DNA of 64,000 bases from Actinomycetota bacterium. Its GTDB lineage: Bacteria > Actinomycetota > Thermoleophilia > Miltoncostaeales > Miltoncostaeaceae. Below are positions 34,115 to 42,240 of this stretch, piece after piece. The notes below the pieces were generated by a model. That model did no database searches. It saw only the letters and a program-made list of their open reading frames with translations, and was not told the origin of the DNA. The DNA is taken from NCBI GenBank assembly GCA_020636905.1, contig JACJWX010000007.1:60547-124546 (forward strand). The letters run 5' to 3'. A program made the translations under genes and the position numbers. Position 1 is the stretch's first letter, and each line of letters opens with the position of its first letter.

Positions 34115-35605
34115 ATGCGTCGCCGACTCCCGCATACACTCGACGTCGCCATCATTCTGGTGGCGAGCGCAATCATCCCGATCTACGGCTTCGTGCTGCT
34201 CGGGCGGATCGACGTGTCCCTCTCGCCGGCCTGGCACGTCCTGCTCGCCGGCGCGGCCGCGCTGATGTCGGCGATCGGCGCCGGGCTCCTCGGCGTGACC
34301 GCCGAACGTCTCGGCGACGCCCGGAGTGCGGCCATCGGCGGGGCGCTCGCGATCGTGGCCGCGCTGCTCCTGGTGGACGCCGCGGGAACTCCCGGGTTCA
34401 TCGCACCCATCGGATCGCCGGCCGGTCTGGCGGGCACCCTTGTGCTCCCCTCCGGCGCGGTGCTCCTGATCGTCGCGTCACACCCCGCGCTGCGTGGCCC
34501 GCGTCACGTCACGACGGCCATCATCACCACCATCGGCGGGCTCGCGCTGATCGCCGCGCTGCTCGTCCGCGGCCTCGGGCAGCAGGGAGCTGTTCCCGCA
34601 CCCGATCCGAGCGGTCCGGTCGGCCTCGCGGCGCTGGGGATCGGAGTGGCCGGGTATCTCCTTCTGGCGACTCGCGCGTCGAGCACCTACCTGATGACCC
34701 GTCGGCGCCGCGACCCGTCGGTCGGGATCGGGCTCGTGTGGCTCGGTGCGGCCCAGGTGATGCGCGGCGGCTATCCCGCCGGCGAGCTGGGGTTCTGGAT
34801 CCTGGACGGCCTCATCCTGGCCGGCCTCACCGCGGTGGCGGTCCCCGTCGCACTCGACCTGGGGTCGACGAGTCCCTCGCGGCCGCTGGGCGGCGACATG
34901 CGCGCCGCCGAGCTCGTCAACCAGCAGGAACAGTTCCTCGGCGCGCAGGTGCGCGCGCTGATGGCATGCCTGGAGCGCAAGGACCTCTCGACCGAAGCGC
35001 ACACGCGTCGCGTCGCGGTTCTGGCCGTGCTGATCGGCGAACGGCTCGGCATGGGCGCCAACGACCTGCGGGCGCTGGCCACGGCGGGGCTGCTGCACGA
35101 CATCGGCAAGCTCCGTGTGCCGGACAGCGTGCTGGGCAAGACCGAACGGCTGACCGACGAGGAGTTCAAGCTCATTCAGCAGCACCCGGTGTGGGGTGAC
35201 GAGCTCCTGACCGAACTCGAGGGATTCGCCGGGCCGCTGCGCACCGCGGTCCGCCAGCATCACGAGCGTCTCGACGGCTCGGGGTATCCGGAGGGTGTCG
35301 GAGCGGACAACATCACCACGTACGCCCGGATCGTGTCGGTGGCCGACGTGTACGACGCGCTGACCACGGACCGGCCTTACCGCGAGGCGTGGCCGTCGGA
35401 GCGGGCACTCGCCGAGATCCACCGCTGCGCCGGCCGGGAGTACTGCCCCATCGCGCTCGCGGCTCTGGAAGACGTCGTGGCCGCCGGACGCGCACCCGAG
35501 GCGGTCGCTCCGGCACCGCTCTGGGATGATCGTGCGCTCGCGGACGCGGTGGTGTCCCTGCCGTTCAATGCCCAAACCGCGGCTTCGCACCACGAGCGCG
35601 ATTGA
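34115..35605 (+). CDS. Membrane-bound HD-GYP domain phosphodiesterase
   Basis: Protein of 496 residues. The first 250 or so form about seven to eight membrane helices (for example LDVAIILVASAIIPIYGFVLL and GLILAGLTAVAVPVALDL). The cytoplasmic part is a complete HD-GYP domain: HTRRVAVLAVLIGERLG near 305, LLHDIGKLRVPDSVL near 330 and HHERLDGSGYPEGV near 385. HD and GYP residues are all present, so cleavage of cyclic di-GMP (or a related cyclic dinucleotide) is expected. It is monocistronic. The membrane part may sense an envelope signal. Confidence 0.92.
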   Translation: MRRRLPHTLDVAIILVASAIIPIYGFVLLGRIDVSLSPAWHVLLAGAAALMSAIGAGLLGVTAERLGDARSAAIGGALAIVAALLLVDAAGTPGFIAPIGSPAGLAGTLVLPSGAVLLIVASHPALRGPRHVTTAIITTIGGLALIAALLVRGLGQQGAVPAPDPSGPVGLAALGIGVAGYLLLATRASSTYLMTRRRRDPSVGIGLVWLGAAQVMRGGYPAGELGFWILDGLILAGLTAVAVPVALDLGSTSPSRPLGGDMRAAELVNQQEQFLGAQVRALMACLERKDLSTEAHTRRVAVLAVLIGERLGMGANDLRALATAGLLHDIGKLRVPDSVLGKTERLTDEEFKLIQQHPVWGDELLTELEGFAGPLRTAVRQHHERLDGSGYPEGVGADNITTYARIVSVADVYDALTTDRPYREAWPSERALAEIHRCAGREYCPIALAALEDVVAAGRAPEAVAPAPLWDDRALADAVVSLPFNAQTAASHHERD

Positions 35606-35840
35606 TCGAGGTTCAACCCGGCTGGCCGTGCGCCAGGCGGTTGAGGGCCGCGAGTCGGAGGTCGGGGAGCGGCGTGGCGAGCGAAAAACCGCGGCCAACA
35701 CCGAGGAAGTTCGGGACACTGCCGGTGGCATGCCCGAGCCGACGACGCACGCTTCGCGAGGCACCGATGATCCGGGGCGTTGGAGGGTTGCGTGTGGGCC
35801 TACAGCCGCCAGGCTGCCGCAAAGCCCTCGGTTCAGGACA

Positions 35841-36431
35841 CTAGAGGTCGCGACGCCCCAGGAGCGCCCGACCGAGCGTCAGTTCGTCGGCGTGTTCCAG
35901 GTCGGCGCCCACGGGAAGACCGCTGGCGAGGCGGGTCATCCGCACCCGGCCCCGGAACAGGTCGGCCAGATAGAGGGCCGTGGCCTCTCCGGTCATCGTC
36001 GGGTTGGTGGCCAGCACGACCTCGGTGACCCCCTCGGCGTCGATGCGCCGCTCCAGGGCGTCGATCGTGAGGTCGTCCGGGTCGACACCGTCGATGGGTG
36101 AGAGCGCGCCACCGAGCACGTGGTAGCCGCCCCGGAACTCGTTGGTGCGCTCGATCGGGAGGATGGCTCCGGGCTCCTCCACCACGCAGAGCACGGTCGG
36201 ATCACGACGGGGGTCGGCGCAGATCGGGCACAGTTCCGCCTCGGCGAAGCCATGGCAGCGACTGCAGGGGCGGAGTTTCTCGGCCATCTGGACGAGCGCG
36301 TCGGCGAGTGCGACCGGCCGCTCGCGAGGGCCCTTGAGGAGGTGGAACGCGAGTCGCTGGGCACTGCGCGGGCCGATGCCGGGAAGTCGTGAGAGTTCCC
36401 CGATCAGCCGTTCGAGCGACGGGGTGAGGAT
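35841..36431 (-). CDS. recR: Recombination protein RecR with apparent ATC start
   Basis: DNA-repair clamp of the RecFOR pathway, 196 residues if started at 36431. It has the helix-hairpin-helix LSRLPGIGPRSAQRLAFHLLK near residues 12-33, the zinc-finger cysteines CSRCHGFAEAELCPIC near 57-72, and the Toprim domain (LCVVEEPGAILPIE, GGALSPIDGVDPDDL, ADELTLGRALLG). No ATG, GTG or TTG exists in this frame between the ybaB TAG stop (36444-36446) and the ATG at 36287, which would remove the HhH. The codon where homologues have Met is ATC (followed by LTPSLERL). It is the last gene of dnaX-ybaB-recR. Confidence 0.93.
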   Translation of the reverse strand: MLTPSLERLIGELSRLPGIGPRSAQRLAFHLLKGPRERPVALADALVQMAEKLRPCSRCHGFAEAELCPICADPRRDPTVLCVVEEPGAILPIERTNEFRGGYHVLGGALSPIDGVDPDDLTIDALERRIDAEGVTEVVLATNPTMTGEATALYLADLFRGRVRMTRLASGLPVGADLEHADELTLGRALLGRRDL

Positions 36432-36443
36432 GGCCGACCGCGC

Positions 36444-36764
36444 CTAGAGGCCGGGGATGCCGAGGCCCGACAGGCCACCCGTGATGGCGCCGATGCGCTT
36501 CTGGGCGAGGTCCTGAGCCTGGCGCATCGCCTCGTTGACCGCGGCCACGACGGTGTCCTCGAGCATCTCGACGTCCTCGGGGTCGACCACCTTGGGATCG
36601 ATGCTGATGGCCTTGATCTCGAGCCCCCCGCTGACGGTGGCCGTGACCGCGCCGCCACCGGCCGTCGCCGAGACGGTCTCCTCCTGGAGTTCGGTCTGGA
36701 CGCGCGCCATGTCCTCCTGCATCTTCTGCATCTGCTTCATCATCTTCTGTGGGTTCACTGACAC
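36444..36764 (-). CDS. ybaB: YbaB/EbfC nucleoid-associated protein
   Basis: Small DNA-binding protein of 106 residues. It begins with NPQKMMKQMQKMQEDMARVQTELQEETV, has the typical AGGGAVTATVSGGLEIKAISID beta core and a C-terminal helix with AMRQAQDLAQKRIGAITGG. It binds DNA as a dimer and is nearly always placed between dnaX and recR, as here. The GTG at 36764 has a strong AAGGAG 6 nt upstream. It ends with TAG, and recR continues in the same frame 12 nt later. Confidence 0.95.
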   Translation of the reverse strand: MSVNPQKMMKQMQKMQEDMARVQTELQEETVSATAGGGAVTATVSGGLEIKAISIDPKVVDPEDVEMLEDTVVAAVNEAMRQAQDLAQKRIGAITGGLSGLGIPGL

Positions 36765-36792
36765 AGGGTGCTCCTTGGGCGGGTGGTGAGGG

Positions 36793-38565
36793 TCATTCCT
36801 CGGTGGCGTCGAAGGTGTTGATGACGGCCTGGCGCAGTGCGTCGAGGTCGAGTGTGGTGTGTTCGCCGGACGGCGCGCCCTGAGTCCTGGCGCTCGCCGC
36901 GGGCGGGGGCGGACCCGCCTCCACCTGGGCGTGGACACGCGTGCCGAACACCGACGACAGCACGTGCTCCAGCTGCTCACGGTGCTCGGCGCGGGACAGC
37001 ATGCTGGCCCCCACGCCGCCGCCGACCAGCAGTTTGATCCGGTCCCCGTCGACCTCGGCGATCGTGGCGTCCTCCACGAAGCTGTGAAGCGGCGGGTGCT
37101 CGCTCAGGAGCCGGTTCAGCACCTGCGGCCAGAGCCGGGTCACGTGAGCGACGTCCAGTGTGACGCCGGCCTGTGGTGGTGGCGGTGGGGGGTCGGGTGT
37201 GCTCACCGGCGCCCGGGGCTCGGCGGGTTCGGGCTCGAGCGGGGGCGCTTCCGGGCTCGCGTCGGCCACCCGCGGCGCGGGCGGCTCCGCGGCGGGTGCG
37301 TCATCGGCGGCGCGCGATTCGGCAATGGGCGGGGGCGGCGGCGGTTCTGGCGCCGGGGAGGATGCGGCCTCGCCGGGTGCCGCCGCCGGCCGGCCTCGTT
37401 CGAGGTGTTCGATGCGAGCCATCAGCCCCTGCAGGCTGGGATCCAACGCGGGCCGGGCGAGCTTCGCGGTCACCAGTTCCAGCTGCAGGCGCGGATCGGC
37501 GCCGCCGTGCTGGATACGGAGGTGGGCATCCGACAGCAGGTCCAGGGCACGAACGACCTGGGCGGGCGAGAGCTGGTTCGCCTGGGCCCTGAGTCGGCTG
37601 ACCTCGTCTTCGGCGAAGGCCCATTCGTCCTGTGCGCTCGCCCCCTGCTGGAGCAGGCACACGTACCGGAGCTGCGTCACGAGGCCCCGCAGGAGCTGCT
37701 CGGGATCGTTCCCCGAGTCGAGCACGTCTTCGAGAAGCGCGAAGGCCCCGGACGCGTCGCCGCCCGCGACCAGGTCCACCAATTCGAACAGCGACTCGCG
37801 AGCGACCGCACCCAGCAGTCCGAGAACCTGGTTCAGCTCGACCCGGCCGTCGGAGTAGGCGGCGATCTGATCGAGCAGTCCCAGCGCGTCGCGATAGCTG
37901 CCGTCCGCGGCACGGGCCAGCGTGTCGAGGGCGGCCTCGGACGCATCGATCCCCTCCTGTTCCGCGACACGCGCCAGCACCTGGACGAGTGCCGAGACCC
38001 CCGGCTTGCGCAGCACGAAGTGCTGCACGCGGGAGCGGATCGTCGGCAGGATGTCCCAGGGATGCGTGGTGCACAGGATCACGACCAGATGCGGTGGCGG
38101 CTCCTCGAGGGTCTTGAGCAGCGCGCTGGCCGCGCCCTCCTGGATCTGGTGCGCCTCGTCCATGATCGTGACCCGGTAGCGGGCGGACACCGGGGCGTAC
38201 CGGACGGTCTCGAGCCAATCCCGCATCTCGTCGATGCGGCGCGCGCTCGATGCCGCGTCGACCTCGACCACGTCGAGCCAGTCGTCGTGGCCCGTGCGCA
38301 GGCAAGAATCGCACTTCATGCACGGCGTGCGGGTGGGGCCCTCGGTGGACTGGCAGTTCAGGCATCGGGCCAGGATCCGGGCGGTGGTGGTCTTGCCGGT
38401 CCCGCGAGGGCCCGAGAACAGGTAGCCGCGCGCCGGGCGCCCGGAGGCGAGCGCGTTGCCGAGGGCGGTGGCGACGTGCTCCTGACCGACCATCTCCTCG
38501 AATCGGAGTGGTCGGTGGCGGTTGTACAGACTCCCGCCGCTTCCTGAGGCTGGCTGATTACTCAC
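36793..38565 (-). CDS. dnaX: DNA polymerase III subunit gamma/tau
   Basis: Clamp-loader ATPase, 590 residues. The AAA+ domain has YNRHRPLRFEEMVGQEHV at the start, Walker A FSGPRGTGKTTTARIL near 50, a four-cysteine zinc module (CLNCQSTEGPTRTPCMKCDSC) near 68-88, Walker B VTIMDEAHQI near 135, and SRV-type sensor residues near 178. After residue 360 comes a long Pro/Ala/Glu-rich linker, then a tau-like domain (LWPQVLNRLLSEHPPLHSFV). It starts with GTG 14 nt after the SRP RNA 3' end. No slippery A-run for gamma frameshifting is visible. Confidence 0.96.
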   Translation of the reverse strand: MSNQPASGSGGSLYNRHRPLRFEEMVGQEHVATALGNALASGRPARGYLFSGPRGTGKTTTARILARCLNCQSTEGPTRTPCMKCDSCLRTGHDDWLDVVEVDAASSARRIDEMRDWLETVRYAPVSARYRVTIMDEAHQIQEGAASALLKTLEEPPPHLVVILCTTHPWDILPTIRSRVQHFVLRKPGVSALVQVLARVAEQEGIDASEAALDTLARAADGSYRDALGLLDQIAAYSDGRVELNQVLGLLGAVARESLFELVDLVAGGDASGAFALLEDVLDSGNDPEQLLRGLVTQLRYVCLLQQGASAQDEWAFAEDEVSRLRAQANQLSPAQVVRALDLLSDAHLRIQHGGADPRLQLELVTAKLARPALDPSLQGLMARIEHLERGRPAAAPGEAASSPAPEPPPPPPIAESRAADDAPAAEPPAPRVADASPEAPPLEPEPAEPRAPVSTPDPPPPPPQAGVTLDVAHVTRLWPQVLNRLLSEHPPLHSFVEDATIAEVDGDRIKLLVGGGVGASMLSRAEHREQLEHVLSSVFGTRVHAQVEAGPPPPAASARTQGAPSGEHTTLDLDALRQAVINTFDATEE

Positions 38566-38578
38566 TGGCTGAAAGTGT

Positions 38579-38848
38579 GACCGTGCACCCGTCGTTGAAA
38601 CGTCATTCCGAGACGGTACTCGAGCTGCTTGCTCCGGTGAGGTTGCCCCACTGCGCGAAGGCGGATCCGCTTAAGGCTGCTTCCTTCCGGACCTGACCTG
38701 ATTCACGGTCGCCCACCGAATGGGACCTCGCCATCAACACCGCACTGCTCGAGCCCGACCACCCGGGATGAGCCCCTCGGACGGGAATTGTGCCCCGCTG
38801 AGCGGATTTCGGGTGGAGGGCACCGCTAACTCCCCGCCTAGCACGGTC
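38579..38848 (-). ncRNA. ffs: Signal recognition particle RNA, long form with Alu domain
   Basis: About 270 nt on the minus strand. The core S-domain loop reads GGTCAGGTCCGGAAGGAAGC (complement of roughly 38677-38698), the SRP RNA hallmark. The 5' end begins GACCGTGCTAGGCGGGGAGT and the 3' end closes with GGGTGCACGGTC, so the first and last 8 nt pair exactly. Both ends, the GCGGTGCCCT motif and the total length match my recollection of the Bacillus subtilis scRNA, which carries an Alu domain, rather than the short 4.5S RNA of E. coli. It lies 13 nt upstream of dnaX. A TAGGCT hexamer sits 8 nt before the 5' end. Confidence 0.93.
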
Positions 38849-38912
38849 ACCCCGGGAGCCTAGAGCACCCGTGGGGGTTCCGCGAGCGCGCGCGGCGATC
38901 CGAGCGTGGTGC

Positions 38913-39170
38913 CTACTTCTTGCGGCGCCTGACGTCGGGGGAGACGCGTTCACCGCGCCGCCGCACCGAGACCGCGCCGAACATTGCGGCCACACCGCCG
39001 CCGATCATCGCCATGGTGACGACGACGTACAGCAGGTCCCTGAGGTCGGCGCCGCTCGTGAGCTTGGTGAGTCCCCACATCACGACCCCCCAGACGGCTC
39101 CCAGGAGGACGCCGAGGCCGACGAGGGCGACGCGGTTGGTGGGCAGGCCTGGACGTTCGCGTTCGGACAT
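38913..39170 (-). CDS. Small two-helix membrane protein
   Basis: Protein of 85 residues with no family name that I can give. Two membrane segments are visible: VALVGLGVLLGAVWGVVMWGL (about 14-34) and LLYVVVTMAMIGGGVAAMFGAV (about 46-67). The tail is very basic (SVRRRGERVSPDVRRRKK) and should face the cytoplasm. The ATG is 6 nt downstream of a TATCGT -10 box, so the mRNA is probably leaderless. It precedes the SRP RNA on the same strand. Confidence 0.75.
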   Translation of the reverse strand: MSERERPGLPTNRVALVGLGVLLGAVWGVVMWGLTKLTSGADLRDLLYVVVTMAMIGGGVAAMFGAVSVRRRGERVSPDVRRRKK

Positions 39171-39176
39171 GCGGCA

Positions 39177-39204
39177 ACGATACCCGCCGGCCCGCTGTTG
39201 TCCA
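39177..39204 (-). promoter_or_regulatory. Promoter of the small membrane protein gene (leaderless)
   Basis: On the minus strand: TGGACA (39199-39204), a 16-nt spacer, TATCGT (39177-39182), then ATG after 6 nt. No ribosome site. Confidence 0.55.
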
Positions 39205-39299
39205 CGGTCACCTCAGGTTCACGGCCATGAAACCCACGGCACCCGATGCGGCGGTTTCGTTCGGGACGAATGTTTGAACCCAACCATGGAGCGTGACCT

Positions 39300-40814
39300 G
39301 TGCTGAAGCGAGGAATGATCGCGGTGGCCCTCGCCGGTATCGCCGCGGGCGCGGCCTACTCGGCCATCGACGGCGAGGCAAAGCCGTACGCGACGTCGCT
39401 TGTGTCCCAGTACGAGACGTCGGTCGTCATGAGCGTGGGCGACACCGTCCCCATGACCGGCGCCGCCGGCAAGGAGTTTCAGATGGTCGGGATCCCCGAT
39501 GGAATGGGGATCCGCGCACACAAGGACGGCGGCAGCACCCTGTGGCTCAACCAGGAGATGTCGTCGAGCAAGGAATCCGAGCCGGTGCTCGGTGACCCGC
39601 GCTACCGCGGCGCCTTCGTTTCCCTGTACGAGATGGAGAAGGACGGCACGGTCGTGAGCGGCAAGCCCGCCTACGACACGGTCTATGTCAACGACGAGAA
39701 GGTGGGCCCCCCGGCGATGGTGGGCAACGATACGCGCGCCTTCTCCCGCTTCTGCTCGGCGATGCTCGCCGGCCGGGCCGAGGGCCTCGACCGCGACATC
39801 TTCTTCACCAACGAAGAGGACGGGAACCCCGAAACGAGCTTCGACGGCAAGGGTTCGCTCACCGTCGCGATCTTCGACGGCCAGGCGCACGGCCTCCCGG
39901 CGCTGGGCCATCTCCCGGCCGAGAACTCGGTGGTGCAGCCGAACCGCCACGGCAACCGCACCGTCATCCTCCTGACCGAGGACGGGCCGGCCACGACCGA
40001 CCCCGCCGTCGAGAACAGCCAGCTCTACATGTACGTGGGCACCAAGCAGCGCCGCAAGGGCGCGACGGTGCTGGAGCGGAACGGCCTCGTGGGCGGCACG
40101 CTCTACGTCTTCAAGGCGAAGCACGGCGCGACGGTGAAGGAGTTCCAGTCCGGCAGCATCGAGGGTGAGTGGGTCGCCATCGACGGCGCCGCCGACATGG
40201 ACCAGGCGCAGCTCGAGGCGGCCAGCGACGCGGTCGGCGCAATGCCCCTGGCGCGTCCCGAAGACGGTGCGTTCAACCCGCACAACCGCCGCCAGTTCTT
40301 CTTCAACACGACGGGCGGTGACGACGAGGCGAACGCGCTCGGCCGCACCTACACACTCGACCTGGGACACAACCCACTGTCCGACCCGGTCCTCACGGTC
40401 GTGACCAACGCGGACGCCGACACCGCTCGGGGCGTCGACGGTCCCATGAGCCAGGACAACATCGGCGTCTCCAACGAGTACGTCATGCTCCAGGAGGACG
40501 GCACCAGCCAGAGCCGCAAGGTGATGGGCGAGCGCGGTCGCGACGGCTCGATCTGGCGCTTCAACCTCATGAAGGGCGGAACCGGCATCGACGCCGCGTC
40601 CCGCGTGCGGGTCGCCGAACTCGATCCCCCGGGCCGTGACGGCGCCGAGGTCGGTCCCGGTGAGTGGGAGAGCAGCGGCATCATCGCCACCGACGCCAGC
40701 TTCGGGAAGGGCAGCTGGCTCTTCAACGTGCAGGCGCACAGCCCGACGGTCGCTCCGGGCGTGAACACGGTCGAGGACGGGCAGCTCCTGATCCTCAAGC
40801 CGGTCGCCAGCTAG
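39300..40814 (+). CDS. Secreted PhoX/DUF839-like protein
   Basis: Exported protein of 504 residues. The N-terminus is signal-like (MIAVALAGIAAGAAYSAIDGEA) but without a twin-arginine pair, unlike Tat-exported PhoX. The body looks like a beta-propeller of the PhoX/DUF839 kind: LWLNQEMSSSKESEPV near residue 81, AFSRFCSAMLAG near 147, DIFFTNEEDGNPE near 165, then GGTLYVFKAKHG, PHNRRQFFFNTTGG and GPMSQDNIGVSNEYVMLQEDG. PhoX members are calcium/iron phosphatases; whether the metal ligands are complete here I cannot confirm. It is monocistronic with a strong terminator. Confidence 0.75.
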   Translation: MLKRGMIAVALAGIAAGAAYSAIDGEAKPYATSLVSQYETSVVMSVGDTVPMTGAAGKEFQMVGIPDGMGIRAHKDGGSTLWLNQEMSSSKESEPVLGDPRYRGAFVSLYEMEKDGTVVSGKPAYDTVYVNDEKVGPPAMVGNDTRAFSRFCSAMLAGRAEGLDRDIFFTNEEDGNPETSFDGKGSLTVAIFDGQAHGLPALGHLPAENSVVQPNRHGNRTVILLTEDGPATTDPAVENSQLYMYVGTKQRRKGATVLERNGLVGGTLYVFKAKHGATVKEFQSGSIEGEWVAIDGAADMDQAQLEAASDAVGAMPLARPEDGAFNPHNRRQFFFNTTGGDDEANALGRTYTLDLGHNPLSDPVLTVVTNADADTARGVDGPMSQDNIGVSNEYVMLQEDGTSQSRKVMGERGRDGSIWRFNLMKGGTGIDAASRVRVAELDPPGRDGAEVGPGEWESSGIIATDASFGKGSWLFNVQAHSPTVAPGVNTVEDGQLLILKPVAS

Positions 40815-40822
40815 CGTCAGCC

Positions 40823-40857
40823 GTCCGGTGGAGCGGGCGACCCCCGCTCCACCGGAC
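40823..40857 (+). terminator. Strong hairpin terminator
   Basis: Perfect 15-bp stem (40823-40837 with 40843-40857) with a 5-nt loop, 9 nt after the stop of the PhoX-like gene. No T-run. Confidence 0.7.
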
Positions 40858-40993
40858 AAGGCGATCCGCGCGGGTCTCGCAGTGTGCGCCCAACGCTGCC
40901 CGTTCTCGGCGTCGCTGGTCGATACCTGACAAAATCGACCCCTGTAGCGATTCGCTGTCGACAGTCGGTAGCGAGCAAGAAGGGCAGACCCAT

Positions 40994-41425
40994 ATGACGA
41001 TCAGCATCCACGACCAGGTGGAGCTCGCGAACCGTGACTACTACGAGGCGTTCGAGGCCCGCGACCTGGTGTTGATGATGGACCAGTGGTCGTCCCGCGA
41101 CGACATCGTGTGCATCCCCCCTGTCGGGGAGGCGGCGCTGGGCTGGCGAGCGGTGGAGGGCGTCTACCGCGATGCGTTCAGCGCGATGGATGGGAGCACC
41201 GTCGAGATGGAGGTGCTCAGCGTTTCCATCGAGGATCCGATCGCCACGGTGTCGTGCTCCGAACGCATCTTCAAGGACGATGGCACCAGCGACTGCGAGT
41301 TCCTGGCGACCAACGTGTACCTGCTCGAGCGCGAGGGCTGGCGCATCATCCACCACCATGCCTCGTGGCGGACGATCGCCCAGACCCGGATGTTCGGCGT
41401 GGACGGGCTGCTGGACGAGGACTAG
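40994..41425 (+). CDS. SnoaL/NTF2-like protein
   Basis: Single-domain cone-shaped protein of 143 residues of the nuclear-transport-factor-2 superfamily. It has an N-terminal helix (VELANRDYYEAFEARDLVLMMDQWS), a DDIVCIPPVGEAALGWRAVEGVYRDAF segment, then beta strands (VEMEVLSVSIEDPIATVSC, LLEREGWRIIHHHASW). The closing IIHHHAS phrase is typical of the SnoaL-like/DUF4440 type. Members are small enzymes or ligand binders; none can be named here. The ATG follows an AAGAAGGG site. It stands alone before a tRNA cluster. Confidence 0.88.
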   Translation: MTISIHDQVELANRDYYEAFEARDLVLMMDQWSSRDDIVCIPPVGEAALGWRAVEGVYRDAFSAMDGSTVEMEVLSVSIEDPIATVSCSERIFKDDGTSDCEFLATNVYLLEREGWRIIHHHASWRTIAQTRMFGVDGLLDED

Positions 41426-41487
41426 GCTCGCCGCGGCCGGGTCCGGAGGTGTTCACCCGAGCGGTGATCGGGCCGGTCTCGAAGAAG

Positions 41488-41559
41488 TGGGCAGTACTGG
41501 GATCGAACCAGTGACCCCTCGCGTGTGAGGCGAGTGCTCTCCCGCTGAGCTAACTGCCC
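41488..41559 (-). tRNA. tRNA-Val(CAC)
   Basis: A 72-nt cloverleaf on the minus strand. Acceptor arms GGGCAGT and ACTGCCC pair fully; the anticodon loop is CTCACAC with anticodon CAC between CTCGC and GCGAG; the T-loop contains TTCGATC. CCA is not encoded. Confidence 0.95.
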
Positions 41560-41649
41560 GGGGGTCGGGAGGATACCACCCCGATCGCGGATGCCGGTTG
41601 GTCAGACCCGCGGACGGTGCCGACCGACGCCTCGGCCGGCACCCCGGAA

Positions 41650-41739
41650 CGGAGAGAGAGGGATTTGAACCCTCGAAGCGGGGTTGACCCGCTTACGCGA
41701 TTTCCAGTCGCGCTCCTTCGACCGCTCGGACACCTCTCC
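41650..41739 (-). tRNA. tRNA-Ser(GGA)
   Basis: A 90-nt class II tRNA on the minus strand. The anticodon loop contains GGA flanked by CGCGA and TCGCG, there is a long variable arm (AAGCGGGTCAACCCCGCTT), the T-loop is TTCAAAT, and the discriminator base is G as expected for serine. Confidence 0.95.
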
Positions 41740-41843
41740 GGGTTGCAACGGCGGATGTTAGCTCAGGTGGTGCGGATTGGCTGAGCCCCGCCGGGTCCGG
41801 ATGCACCATGAGCGGCCCGGTTCCCCGTGATACCTTCCCGCGC

Positions 41844-41931
41844 GGAGGGGTGGCAGAGCGGTCGAATGCGGCGGTCTCGAAAACCGTTTCGGGCCTTCGG
41901 TCCGACGGGGGTTCAAATCCCCCCTCCTCCG
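41844..41931 (+). tRNA. tRNA-Ser(CGA)
   Basis: An 88-nt class II tRNA. The anticodon loop CTCGAAA gives CGA between GCGGT and ACCGT; the variable arm is TTCGGGCCTTCGGTCCGA; the T-loop is TTCAAAT; the discriminator base is G. Divergent from the other two tRNA genes. Confidence 0.95.
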
Positions 41932-42240
41932 TTGTTCACGCGGGTGTCCGTGATCTCAGGTCCGGACGGGTCGTTGGGCTCGTCCGGACCTGAGTCCGCT
42001 CATCCTCGCTTGCCCCGCACGCCGATCAGCGTGCACGATGGTCACGCGCCGGCGGCGGTCCCCACAGGACAACGACAGCCGCGCCGCAGACCACTGCGAG
42101 AGCGCGCCGCTACACGGTGTTCGGACGTCCGTTCCGACTGGGGCCCCAGCTGTCGGCCCGTGGTGATCGTCTCGACTCCGGTGAACCGGATGGCCCCCCT
42201 GTGCGAAGGGGGTATACGACCATTCACCGAAAGGAACGAC
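41932..42240. other. Intergenic stretch after tRNA-Ser
   Basis: No gene seen. It holds a 14-bp hairpin terminator just after the tRNA. Near the right end are a C5/G5 inverted repeat and a GTATAC element (about 42197-42216) directly before the GAAAGGA ribosome site of the lipoprotein gene. The latter is a likely promoter region, but I could not fit a standard -35/-10 pair. Confidence 0.5.
41955..41994 (+). terminator. Terminator after tRNA-Ser(CGA)
   Basis: Perfect 14-bp stem (41955-41968 with 41981-41994), 12-nt loop, 23 nt after the tRNA end. Confidence 0.65.

Noticed and set aside
35606..35840. A 69-codon minus-strand reading frame (35613-35822) after the recR stop
   Set aside because: It reads like possible protein in part, but has no ribosome site, no recognisable motif, and a strongly Arg/Pro-biased composition typical of GC-rich non-coding frames.
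36793..38565. Programmed frameshift in dnaX producing a gamma form
   Set aside because: No A-rich slippery sequence with a following hairpin is visible after the ATPase domain; the GC-rich linker offers no candidate.
41426..41528. Apparent C-terminal coding across tRNA-Val with a GxxGIEPVTPR-like phrase
   Set aside because: This phrase is a familiar artefact of translating a tRNA gene; the tRNA fold is perfect.
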